DNA of 64,000 nt. It comes from UBA9676 sp963730065. Its GTDB lineage: Bacteria > Actinomycetota > Actinomycetes > Streptosporangiales > Streptosporangiaceae. Below the pieces are notes generated by a model. That model made no database searches. It was not told the origin of the DNA and worked only from the letters and a program-made list of their open reading frames with translations. Location: contig CAVSQL010000032.1 of NCBI GenBank assembly GCA_963730065.1, forward strand, positions 124,001-188,000, written 5' to 3'. Within the stretch, counting starts at the first letter, position 1. Each line of letters begins with the position of its first letter. A program made the translations under genes and the position numbers. Positions 50,443 to 58,146 of this stretch are shown piece by piece.

Positions 50443-50757
50443 ATGAGCGCGGAGGACCTCGAGAAGTACGAGACCGAGATGGAGCTGCAGCTCTATCGCG
50501 AGTACCGGGATGTGGTGAAGCTATTCACGCACGTGGTGGAGACCGAACGGCGGTTCTACCTGACCAACAACGTCGAGCTGAACGTCCGCACCGCCGATAA
50601 CGGCGAGGTCTTCTTCGAGGTCACGATGCAGGATGCCTGGGTGTGGGACATGTACCGGCCTGCCCGTTTTGTGAAAAATGTCAGGGTCGTCACGTTCAAG
50701 GATGTCAACGTGGAGGAGCTGGCCCAGAGCGATCTGGAGCTGCCCGACCCCCAGTAA
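50443..50757 (+). CDS. DUF2469 family protein
   Basis: A 104-residue protein conserved across actinobacteria next to rnhB: SAEDLEKYETEMELQLYREY, RDVVKLFTHVVETERRFYLTN, EVTMQDAWVWDMYRPARFVK and VVTFKDVNVEELAQSDLELP. The family has no established function; the strict linkage with rnhB suggests a nucleic-acid role but this is inference. ATG at 50443 is preferred because CGGAG lies nine bases upstream; GTG at 50437 is in frame two codons earlier. Confidence 0.92.
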   Translation: MSAEDLEKYETEMELQLYREYRDVVKLFTHVVETERRFYLTNNVELNVRTADNGEVFFEVTMQDAWVWDMYRPARFVKNVRVVTFKDVNVEELAQSDLELPDPQ

Positions 50758-51211
50758 GCCGATGCGCCCGCGCCGGGGACTCCGGCCTGCTGCGCGTCCA
50801 CTGGGGCAACCCGATCATTTGCTCCGCTTCGCTGGGCCGGGCTCGAAGGAGCGCGGAACGCCCGGATCCCAGTGGCGCTCGTCTTGATCATTCCCGTGTT
50901 GGTGACCGCCCGGAGGCGGGACTGGCGGGCAGCCGAGGTGCAGGGCCGATCACCTGCCGTGGGCGGGTGCGGCCGGGCGAGGTGATGCCGGGCACCGCTT
51001 CCATACCGGGCTGGCCCGGGCCGCTGCCGGGATCTTCACGTGACTCCCACAGGCCCGACAGCCGGCCTTCACATGGAAGTGGTCTGCTGCAATGGCGCCT
51101 ATGACGCGGCATGAGGCAGGCGCCCAGGCCAGGGGGGAAGGGCGGCCATGGTGGCCGCGGGTCGCCAGTTGCCGACGGCGCGGGCGATCGGGCCCGAAGG
51201 GGGACAGGTAG
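50758..51211. other. Intergenic region with a relic of a MITE-like sequence
   Basis: This 454-base gap contains GCCTGCTGCGCGTCC (50785-50799), identical to 15 bases inside the rnc/mutM element. It also has an inverted pair CCACTGGG (50798-50805) and CCCAGTGG (50869-50876). The rest is GC-rich with no convincing ORF or promoter; GGGGACAGGTAG directly before 51212 is the ribosome site of the hemerythrin gene. Confidence 0.45.
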
Positions 51212-51868
51212 ATGTCGATGACGCAGCCGATCGACGTGCGTGACATGGCGATCGTCCACCGCACGTTCCGCGAGGCGTACGACGAATCCGCGCAGCTGGT
51301 GCAGGCCGCACCGGCGCCGTCACCAGCACGGGTCACGTTCCTGGCCGATCACATCGACTTCGCCATCGCGGCGCTGCACCACCATCACGAGGGCGAAGAC
51401 GAGCTGCTCTACCCGAGGCTGATCGAGCGGGTGCCCGAGCAGGCCTCGATGACCGAGCAGGTCGAGCACGAGCACGTGCTCATCAAGACGGCCTTGGGCT
51501 CCGCGTCGGCCGGGTGTGCGGCCTGGCGCGCGCGGCCCTCGGCCGAGACCGGCGAAGCGCTGGCGGCTGCGCTCGGTCACCTCAACATGGTCGTCCAGCC
51601 CCACCTCGACGACGAGGAGCAGAAGATCGTGCCGCTCGCCGCGGTGACGTTCACCCAGCAGGAGTGGGACGAGATGGGCAAGCACGGGGCGGCGTGGATC
51701 CCCCGTGACAAGAGGGGCATCGCCTTCGGGATGATGCTCGAACCGCTCGACGAGGCTGACCGCGCCCACATGATGCGTAGCCTGCCGGCCCCGGTACGGA
51801 TGCTCTACCCGTTGCTGATCGAGCGGCCCTGGAAGAAGTACGCCGCCACGCTGCGCAACGGGACCTGA
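51212..51868 (+). CDS. Hemerythrin HHE domain protein
   Basis: A 218-residue protein with a four-helix hemerythrin-like bundle that would bind a di-iron centre. Candidate ligands are His in IVHRTFREAY, the HHHHEGEDELLYP segment, EHEHVLIKTA and VQPHLDDEEQKIVPLA. This HxxxE/HxxxD layout is standard for HHE proteins, which sense or handle oxygen, nitric oxide or iron. The C-terminal third (MLYPLLIERPWKKYAATLR) is typical of the actinomycete subgroup. It stands alone, with a GGGGACAG ribosome site and a strong terminator after it. Confidence 0.87.
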   Translation: MSMTQPIDVRDMAIVHRTFREAYDESAQLVQAAPAPSPARVTFLADHIDFAIAALHHHHEGEDELLYPRLIERVPEQASMTEQVEHEHVLIKTALGSASAGCAAWRARPSAETGEALAAALGHLNMVVQPHLDDEEQKIVPLAAVTFTQQEWDEMGKHGAAWIPRDKRGIAFGMMLEPLDEADRAHMMRSLPAPVRMLYPLLIERPWKKYAATLRNGT

Positions 51869-52176
51869 CCCGCAGGCGCCACCGCACGTACCGCCGGGCC
51901 ACCCGGCCTGGCGGTACGGCGCCGAGCCAAGGGCGGGCACGGCCGGGGCAGGTGCGCCGGCGGACGATGCTCTGGACGCCCTAGCTCAACGCGTGCCGGC
52001 CACTCGACGGCGTCGGGGATCAGGCCCCGCACGATAGTTCCCCGCTCCATCAAAACAAGCGGCAGCGACAAACCGGCTCCCGTCATCCACAGCTGGCCCC
52101 GTCTTCCACAGCGGAACAACTGACCGCGCGGCCAGCCACCGCCGTCCGGCAGCGTCGATGGCGGAGGTGGTGATCC
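51869..52176. other. Intergenic region with terminator and DnaA-box-like sites
   Basis: After the terminator (51887-51918) this 308-base gap contains TCATCCACA (52083-52091) and TCTTCCACA (52102-52110), one and two mismatches from the classical DnaA box TTATCCACA and 19 bases apart in the same orientation. No ORF seen. Confidence 0.45.
51887..51918 (+). terminator. Hairpin terminator after the hemerythrin gene
   Basis: CGTACCGCC and GGCGGTACG form a perfect 9-bp stem enclosing a GC-rich loop, 19 bases after the stop. The flanking GGCGCC on both sides may extend the fold. Confidence 0.7.
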
Positions 52177-52533
52177 GTGAACGCCAAGGACAGTCTGGGC
52201 CGGCACGGTGAGCAGGTGGCGGTGGAGTACCTGGAACGTGCCGGGTTACGGATACTTGACCGCAACTGGCGGTGCGCCGAAGGCGAGATCGACATCGTGG
52301 CGGCCGAGCGCCAGGTGCTGGTGATCTGCGAGGTCAAGACCCGTTCCAGCACGCGCTACGGCAGCCCGCTTGAGGCGATCAGCCGGAGCAAGCGGGCCCG
52401 GCTGCGGCGGCTTGCGATCCAGTGGCTGGTCGCGCACGGCATCCTCTTCGACGAAGTGCGCATCGACGCGATCGGGCTGATCCGGGACGAGTCCGGCCAC
52501 TACCAGATTGAGCACGTGCGGGGGGTGGGCTAG
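52177..52533 (+). CDS. YraN family (UPF0102) putative endonuclease
   Basis: A 118-residue protein of the YraN family with the restriction-endonuclease-like core: LGRHGEQVAVEYLERAG, the catalytic-type acidic run in CAEGEIDIVAAERQVLVICEVKTRSS (Glu, Asp, Glu-x-Lys), and SKRARLRRLAIQWLVAH. The ExK motif is intact, so nuclease activity is possible though unproven for most members. GTG at 52177 has GGAGGTGG upstream. It starts the yraN-yifB-dprA operon, with yifB beginning directly after its stop. Confidence 0.9.
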   Translation: MNAKDSLGRHGEQVAVEYLERAGLRILDRNWRCAEGEIDIVAAERQVLVICEVKTRSSTRYGSPLEAISRSKRARLRRLAIQWLVAHGILFDEVRIDAIGLIRDESGHYQIEHVRGVG

Positions 52534-54162
52534 GTGCCGGTGGCGCGCACCCATTCCATCGCCCTGGTCGGCGTCGAGGGCCATCCAGTTGAAATCGAGA
52601 GCGACATTGAGAACGGGCTGCCCGGGCTGCTGCTCGTGGGCCTGCCCGATACCGCGCTGCGCGAGGCCCGTGACCGCATCCGGGCCGCCATCGTCAACAG
52701 CGGCGAGCAGTGGCCCCAGCGGCGGATCACGGTCGGGCTCTCGCCGGCCAGCCTCCCAAAGCGGGGCAGCGGGTTCGACCTCGGCATCGCTGTCTCGGTC
52801 CTGGCCGCAGCCGGTACTGTCCCGGTTGCCGCCATCGAGGGGGTTACCTTCCTGGGTGAACTCGGGCTGGACGGGCGGCTGCGGCCGGTCCGTGGGGTTC
52901 TTCCCGCCGTGGCGGGCGCGGCTGCCGCCGGATTCGGCAAAGTCGCTGTCCCGGAGATCAGCGCGCCGGAGGCCACCCTGGTGCCAGGGTTGATTGTCCT
53001 CGGGGCGCCCACGCTCGGGGCCCTGCTGGCGTGGCTGCGGGGGGAACGCGAAGCGGGGCGGGAGGTTACGGTGCGGATGTCTGGCGAGGGCGCTAGCGTT
53101 CAGCCGGTGCAGGCAGCCAGCCAGGATGTCCTAGGTCTCCCGGCTGCTGCGGGTCTCGCAGGTGCGGCCGGGCCGTTCCATCTTTCTGGCCCGGTGGGCG
53201 GCCGCCGTGACCTCGCCGACGTCCTTGGGCAGCCTGCCGCGCGCCGTGCCGCCGAGATCTGTGCTGCCGGTGGTCATCACCTCTCGCTGCAGGGGCCGCC
53301 CGGCGCAGGCAAGACGATGCTGGCCGAGCGGATCCCGTCCATCCTGCCCACCCTTGACCGTGCCGCCGCACTTGAGATCACCGCGATCCATTCCGTGGCT
53401 GGGACCCTGCCCGCTGGCAGCCCTCTGATCACCGAGCCTCCGTTCTGCGCGCCACATCACACGGCGACCAAAGCGGCGATCGTGGGTGGCGGCACGGGCA
53501 CCATCCGGCCCGGCGCGGCGTCTCTCGCCCACCGGGGATGCCTGTTCCTCGACGAGGCGCCGGAATTCGGCCGCGATGTGCTGGATGCTCTGCGGCAGCC
53601 GCTGGAGTCAGGTGAGGTGGTGGTGGCTCGATTAGGGCTGACGGCCCGCTTCCCAGCCAGGTTCACGCTGGTGCTGGCGGCCAACCCGTGCCCGTGCGCC
53701 AGAGGCCGGGCTTCGGGTGCGGGCTGCACCTGCACGCCGACAGAACGGCGACGCTACCTGGCCCGGCTGTCCGGCCCGCTGCTGGACCGGGTGGACGTCA
53801 AGATCGAGTTCCTGCCGGTGAGCCGGGCGGAACTGCTCAGCGACCGCAGCTTCGCCGAACCGAGCTCGGTGGTGGTCAAACGGGTCGAGGCCGCCCGCGA
53901 CCGGGCCGCTGCCCGGCTCAGGCTCAGCCCGTGGCGGCTCAACGCGGAGATTCCCGGCAGTGAACTGCGGCGCAGCTTCGCACCGGCAGCGGGAGCGCTC
54001 GCGCCGCTGGAGCGGGCCATGGATCTGGGCGAGATCAGCGCCCGTGGGGTCGACAAGGTGATCCGGGTGGCCTGGACGCTGGCCGATCTCGGGGGCGTGG
54101 CCAGGCCCACCGTGGATGAGACCAGCTACGCGCTGGGCCTGTGGCTGGGAGTGGGGCGGTGA
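52534..54162 (+). CDS. YifB family Mg-chelatase-like AAA ATPase (ComM-type)
   Basis: A 542-residue ComM/YifB protein. The N-terminal Lon-protease-like domain covers ALVGVEGHPVEIESDIENGL to about residue 180. The AAA+ core has Walker A LQGPPGAGKTMLAERIPSI, CAPHHTATKAAIVGGG and Walker B CLFLDEAPEFGRDVLDALR. A CPCARGRASGAGCTCTP cysteine cluster and the C-terminal Mg-chelatase domain follow. ComM is a hexameric helicase that promotes branch migration during natural transformation in proteobacteria; the neighbour dprA supports a DNA-uptake or recombination role. It starts right after yraN and overlaps dprA by four bases (GTGA). Confidence 0.94.
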   Translation: MPVARTHSIALVGVEGHPVEIESDIENGLPGLLLVGLPDTALREARDRIRAAIVNSGEQWPQRRITVGLSPASLPKRGSGFDLGIAVSVLAAAGTVPVAAIEGVTFLGELGLDGRLRPVRGVLPAVAGAAAAGFGKVAVPEISAPEATLVPGLIVLGAPTLGALLAWLRGEREAGREVTVRMSGEGASVQPVQAASQDVLGLPAAAGLAGAAGPFHLSGPVGGRRDLADVLGQPAARRAAEICAAGGHHLSLQGPPGAGKTMLAERIPSILPTLDRAAALEITAIHSVAGTLPAGSPLITEPPFCAPHHTATKAAIVGGGTGTIRPGAASLAHRGCLFLDEAPEFGRDVLDALRQPLESGEVVVARLGLTARFPARFTLVLAANPCPCARGRASGAGCTCTPTERRRYLARLSGPLLDRVDVKIEFLPVSRAELLSDRSFAEPSSVVVKRVEAARDRAAARLRLSPWRLNAEIPGSELRRSFAPAAGALAPLERAMDLGEISARGVDKVIRVAWTLADLGGVARPTVDETSYALGLWLGVGR

Positions 54163-55319
54163 GCGAAGTCAGCGGGCAGGAGCGGCTGGCCCGGGCCGCC
54201 CTCACCTACGTGGCCGAGCCCGGCGATCCGGTCATGGGCGTCCTGCTGCGCAGCTGCGCTCCGGCCGAGATCGTGACCGCTCTCGTCCAGGGGCGGCTGC
54301 CGGTGCCCGCCACCGGGACAGGGCCAGGCGGGGATGCCCGGCTCGGGCTGGAACGGGCGCTGCGCCGGTGGGCCGGACGGCTAGGTGAGGCACCGGCGGA
54401 GCCCGCCCTCGACGCCTGGCGGCGGCAGGGGATCCGGCTGGTCTGCCCCGGGGATCCCGAATGGCCCGGCCAGCTCGACGTGCTGGGCGACGCCCGCCCG
54501 TGGGGGCTGTGGGTGCGTGGCCGCGGGGACCTGCGCTACGCGTGCCTGCGCTCGGTGTCGATAGTGGGCACCCGGGCGGTGACCGCCTACGGCTCGCACG
54601 TGTGTACCGAGATGGCCGCGACGCTGGCCGAGCGTGGGTGGACGGTCGTCTCCGGCGGGGCGTTTGGCATCGACGGCTGCGCGCACCGCATGGCGATGAT
54701 GGCCGGTGGGGTGACGGTCGCCGTCCTCGCCTGCGGGGTCGATCGTGACTACCCGCCGGGCCACCACGGGCTCTTCAGCGATGTCCGCGTCAAGGGGGCG
54801 ACGGTCAGCGAGTGGCCGCCGGGCCGCAGGCCCACCCGTCCCGGTTTCCTGGTCCGCAACCGGGTGATCGCCGCGCTCAGCCGCGGCACCGTGGTGGTGG
54901 AGGCGGCGCTGCGCAGCGGCGCCCTGAGCACCGCCCGCCACGCTCGTGACCTGGGCCGGCCGCTGATGGCGGTGCCGGGGCCGGTGACCTCGCCGTTGTC
55001 GGCGGGCTGCCATGAGATCATCCGTGAGTGGGGTGCGGTCTGTGTGACGAGTGCCCTGGATGTGATCACGCATCTGTCGTTCGGGGCGGACGACCTGACC
55101 GGCCAGCCCCGTGGCCCGGTCCTGCCGCATGATGCGCTGGACCCGGTGAGCCGCAGCGTCCTGGAGGCGGCACCGGCCCGCGCCGGGTGGGGGCCGGCCC
55201 GGATTGCGGTGGCGGCCGGTGTGGACTTCGACACCGTCATGCGCTGCCTGGGCCAGCTCGCGGCCGGTGGTTTCGTCGAGCGCTGCCAGCAGGGCTGGCG
55301 GGTACGCCGGCCCCGCTGA
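54159..55319 (+). CDS. dprA: DNA-processing protein DprA
   Basis: A 386-residue DprA that loads RecA on incoming single-stranded DNA. An N-terminal SAM-like part precedes the Rossmann-type core: VSIVGTRAVTAYGSHVCTEM, VVSGGAFGIDGCAHRMAMMA, VAVLACGVDRDYPPGHHGLF, FLVRNRVIAALSRGTVVVEA and LMAVPGPVTSPLSAGCHEII. A C-terminal winged-helix (IAVAAGVDFDTVMRCLGQLAAGGFVE) is also present. GTG at 54159 overlaps the yifB stop, so the two are translationally coupled. Confidence 0.95.
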   Translation: MSEVSGQERLARAALTYVAEPGDPVMGVLLRSCAPAEIVTALVQGRLPVPATGTGPGGDARLGLERALRRWAGRLGEAPAEPALDAWRRQGIRLVCPGDPEWPGQLDVLGDARPWGLWVRGRGDLRYACLRSVSIVGTRAVTAYGSHVCTEMAATLAERGWTVVSGGAFGIDGCAHRMAMMAGGVTVAVLACGVDRDYPPGHHGLFSDVRVKGATVSEWPPGRRPTRPGFLVRNRVIAALSRGTVVVEAALRSGALSTARHARDLGRPLMAVPGPVTSPLSAGCHEIIREWGAVCVTSALDVITHLSFGADDLTGQPRGPVLPHDALDPVSRSVLEAAPARAGWGPARIAVAAGVDFDTVMRCLGQLAAGGFVERCQQGWRVRRPR

Positions 55320-55335
55320 TCGCACCGGCCGGACG

Positions 55336-55430
55336 GCCTGCCAGCCCGGACCGGCCTGCCGGCACAGACCGGCCTGTCGGCCCGGACCCGCCTGCCGGCC
55401 CGGACCCGCCCGCCTGCCGGCCCGGACCGG
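55336..55430. repeat. 18-bp tandem repeat between dprA and xerC
   Basis: Four or five degenerate 18-bp units of the GCCTGCCGGCCCGGACCC type follow the dprA stop. The DNA after them (to about 55530) reads as RLEAAAYAVRYGLVDSALPA in one frame before a stop, but no start codon supports a gene. Confidence 0.75.
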
Positions 55431-55558
55431 TCAGCCGGTGTGTGCGCTCGCGGCTGGAGGCGGCCGCCTACGCGGTGCGGTACGGCCTGGTGGACAGCGC
55501 CCTGCCCGCCAGCGTGGCATCCGCCCACTGACCGGCCGGGTACCGCACACTGGGGTTT

Positions 55559-56692
55559 ATGGACGTGCCAGCGCCTGAGCGGGGGCACGGGCCTGGACGC
55601 CGACCGCCGCCGGTAACGCAGCCTGGGCCGCTACCGGACAGGCAGCCCGGGCCGCTACCGGACAGGCAGCCCGAGCGGCCACCGGGCAGGCAGCCCGGGC
55701 CGCCACCAGGGAGGCAGCCCGAGCCGCTGCCGGAGCGCATGCAGGCCGCGCTGGACGGATTCGGCCGCCATCTCGCGGCGGAGCGCGGGCTGTCCCCGCA
55801 CACGGTCCGCGCCTATCTCGGCGACATCCGGTCCCTGCTGGAGCATGCGGCGCACGACGCCATCAGCACGCCGGACGGGCTGGACATCGCAATGTTGCGG
55901 CGCTGGCTGGCCGGCCAGCACGGCACCGGCCACGCCCGCGCCACGCTGGCCCGCCGGGCCGCGGCCGCCCGCACGTTCACCGCGTGGGCCTGCGCTGGCG
56001 GCTGGCTCAGCCGCGATCCCGGCCCGCTGCTCGGGACCGCGAGGAGCCGGCGCCGTCTTCCCCAGGTGCCGCGCCAGGACCAGATGGCCGCCGTCCTGGC
56101 CGCGGCCGGGAGCGGCGGCGGCGCCGCTGGCCAGGGCGGCCAGGTCGGCCAGGGCGGCCGGGGCGGCAGGCGGGGGCCGGAGACGGGACTGGCCCTCCGC
56201 GACGCCGCGATCATGGAACTGCTGTACGCCACCGGCATCCGGGTGAGCGAGCTGTGCGGCCTCGACGTCAACGATCTCGATGAGGGGCGGAACACGGTCC
56301 GGGTACTCGGCAAGGGCGGCCGGGAACGGACGGTTCCGGTCGGGCTCCCGGCGGTCCGGGCGGTGGCCGCCTGGCGGCGGGCGGGCCGCCCGGTGCTGGC
56401 CGTGCCGGGCAGCGGTCCGGCCCTGTTCCTCGGGGCGCGAGGCGGCCGCCTCGATCCCCGGACCGCCCGGCGGGTGGTGCACGCCGGGCTGGCCGCGGTG
56501 CCCGGCGTGCCCGGCTCAGGGCCGCACGGGCTGCGCCACGCGGCCGCCACCCATCTGCTGGAAGGCGGCGCCGACCTGCGGAGCGTGCAGGAGATCCTCG
56601 GCCATGCGTCGCTGGCGAGCACGCAGATCTACACCCACGTTTCGGTCGAGCGGCTGACTGCCGCCTACCGGCAGGCCCACCCCCGGGCGTAG
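55559..56692 (+). CDS. xerC: Tyrosine recombinase XerC
   Basis: A 377-residue tyrosine recombinase. After a ~60-residue Pro/Gln/Arg repeat extension, the core-binding domain runs from MQAALDGFGRHLAAERGLSP. The catalytic domain has Arg in YATGIRVSELCGLD (about 227), Lys in LGKGGRERTVP, the HxxR box in GPHGLRHAAATHLLEGG (about 322), the second His in LGHASLASTQIY and the nucleophile Tyr in QIYTHVSVER (about 357). The position before rpsB and after dprA fits chromosomal XerC for dimer resolution rather than a mobile integrase. A Gly-rich insert (GGAAGQGGQVGQGGRGG) splits the catalytic domain near residue 185. ATG at 55559 may be leaderless; the internal ATG at 55739 gives a shorter form without repeats. 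Confidence 0.92.
   Translation: MDVPAPERGHGPGRRPPPVTQPGPLPDRQPGPLPDRQPERPPGRQPGPPPGRQPEPLPERMQAALDGFGRHLAAERGLSPHTVRAYLGDIRSLLEHAAHDAISTPDGLDIAMLRRWLAGQHGTGHARATLARRAAAARTFTAWACAGGWLSRDPGPLLGTARSRRRLPQVPRQDQMAAVLAAAGSGGGAAGQGGQVGQGGRGGRRGPETGLALRDAAIMELLYATGIRVSELCGLDVNDLDEGRNTVRVLGKGGRERTVPVGLPAVRAVAAWRRAGRPVLAVPGSGPALFLGARGGRLDPRTARRVVHAGLAAVPGVPGSGPHGLRHAAATHLLEGGADLRSVQEILGHASLASTQIYTHVSVERLTAAYRQAHPRA
55625..55735. repeat. 24-bp tandem repeats in the xerC 5' end
   Basis: Four full units (55625-55648, 55649-55672, 55673-55696, 55697-55720) and a partial fifth encode QPGPLPDR-type octapeptides. The first two units are identical. Confidence 0.92.
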
Positions 56693-56917
56693 GCCTGCGG
56701 CACCGCCGGTCACGAAGCGGCCCGGACCGCCGGGAACGGGTAGACTGCACAGACGGTCGGGAAGGTCCCGTGCGCCGTGGCGCATGCGGCTTCCGGCCCA
56801 ATTCGCGCGTCCGCCTGCCACCAGGCAGATCCGGCCGGACTTCCGGTGGGCGCACCTTATCGGTCTGCGGGTCCTTTACCGCAGTGAGGTGCGCACGGGC
56901 GCCAGGACTAACCGAGC

Positions 56918-56943
56918 GCGCTCGTGTCCGAGGACACGAGCGC
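56918..56943 (+). promoter_or_regulatory. Strong hairpin in the rpsB leader
   Basis: GCGCTCGTGTCC and GGACACGAGCGC form a perfect 12-bp stem with a two-base GA turn. It ends seven bases before the GGAAGGGGA ribosome site of rpsB. The leader is about 200 bases if transcription starts after TAGACT (56741-56746). The position suits control of rpsB-tsf translation, for example by S2. Confidence 0.6.
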
Positions 56944-56965
56944 ATGACAGGAAGGGGACACCGGC

Positions 56966-57994
56966 ATGGCACCGGTCGTCACCATGAGGCAGCTCCTTGA
57001 GAGCGGCGTCCACTTCGGGCACCAGACCCGCCGCTGGAACCCGAAGATGAAGCGGTTCATCTTCGCCGAGCGCAACGGCATCTACATCATCGACTTGCAG
57101 CAGTCGCTGGATTTCATCGACCGCGCCTACGAGTTCATCAAGGAAACGGTCGCGCACGGCGGGACCGTCCTCTACGTCGGCACCAAGAAGCAGGCGCAGG
57201 AGGCGATCGCCGAGCAGGCCCGCCGGGTGGGCATGCCGTACGTCAACCAGCGCTGGCTGGGCGGCATGCTGACCAACTTCGCCACCGTCTACAAGCGCCT
57301 GCAGCGGCTCAAGGAGCTCGACGAGCTCGACTTCGAAGACGTCGCGGGCTCCGGCATGACCAAGAAGGAACTCCTGCACCTGCGCCGGGAGCGGGACAAG
57401 CTCGACCGCTCACTTGGCGGCATCAAGGACATGTCGCGGACCCCGAGCGCGCTGTGGGTGGTGGACACCAAGAAGGAGCACATCGCCGTCAGCGAGGCGC
57501 GCAAGCTCGGTATCCCGGTGATCGCCATCCTCGATACCAACTGCGACCCCGATGAGGTCACCTACCCGATCCCCGGCAACGACGACGCGATCCGCAGCGT
57601 TTCCCTGCTCACGCGGGTGGTGGCCGATGCCGTCGCGGACGGGCTGATCTCCCGGGCGGGGGCCTCGAACGGCGAGGACAAGCCGGCCGCTGCGGCGGGG
57701 CCCGGCGAGCTCGGCGCCGAGGAGCCGCTGGCGGAATGGGAGCGGGAGCTGCTCGAGCATGCCGACAGCGCATCCCCGGCGGCCGGTGCCGCCCCGGATG
57801 CCACCACCGCGGAGGCGGCCGATGCCGCCGCCGCCGGGACGGCCGAGGCCCGGCCGGAAGCCGCGGTCGAAGCAGCCGCTGTCGAGCCTGAGGCGGCCGC
57901 GGTCGAGGCGGCCGCCGGTCGAGGCGGCTGCGGTCGAAGCAGCCGCGGTCGAGCCCGAGGCGCTCGAGCCCGAGGCGGCCGCTGTCGAGCCTGA
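56966..57994 (+). CDS. rpsB: 30S ribosomal protein S2 (tail probably frameshifted)
   Basis: Residues 1-230 are a standard S2: MRQLLESGVHFGHQTRRWNP, YVGTKKQAQEAIAEQARR, MPYVNQRWLGGMLTNF, VVDTKKEHIAVSEARKLGIP and SLLTRVVADAVADGL. The tail is Ala/Glu-rich with VE(P/A)EAAA repeats. As read, the frame ends at 57994 with an abrupt switch to Arg/Gly/Cys-rich sequence. In the +1 frame the VEPEAAA repeats continue to a stop at 58095-58097. One extra base at 57914-57917 (GCCG where a three-base Ala codon is expected) explains this; corrected, S2 would have 376 residues. The essential fold is unaffected. GGAAGGGGA is the ribosome site. Confidence 0.95.
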   Translation: MAPVVTMRQLLESGVHFGHQTRRWNPKMKRFIFAERNGIYIIDLQQSLDFIDRAYEFIKETVAHGGTVLYVGTKKQAQEAIAEQARRVGMPYVNQRWLGGMLTNFATVYKRLQRLKELDELDFEDVAGSGMTKKELLHLRRERDKLDRSLGGIKDMSRTPSALWVVDTKKEHIAVSEARKLGIPVIAILDTNCDPDEVTYPIPGNDDAIRSVSLLTRVVADAVADGLISRAGASNGEDKPAAAAGPGELGAEEPLAEWERELLEHADSASPAAGAAPDATTAEAADAAAAGTAEARPEAAVEAAAVEPEAAAVEAAAGRGGCGRSSRGRARGARARGGRCRA

Positions 57995-58146
57995 GGCGGC
58001 CGCTGTCGAGCCCGAGGCAGCCGCCGGGCCCGCGGCCGGGGCGGAGCCCGATGCCGCGGCCGAGGCTGGGTCCGGAGATGCCGGTGAAGGCGCCTAGCCG
58101 CCCGCGCACGCAAACTCCTGACTGACCAGAAGTGAGAGAAGAGGAC

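Noticed and set aside
55320..55531. A short gene ending RLEAAAYAVRYGLVDSALPA after dprA
   Set aside because: The frame opens inside dprA, passes through the 18-bp repeat and has no start codon or ribosome site of its own.
55559..56692. Tyrosine recombinase as the integrase of a mobile island
   Set aside because: Position between dprA and rpsB, full XerC motif set and absence of att-like repeats, tRNA gene or phage genes indicate chromosomal XerC.
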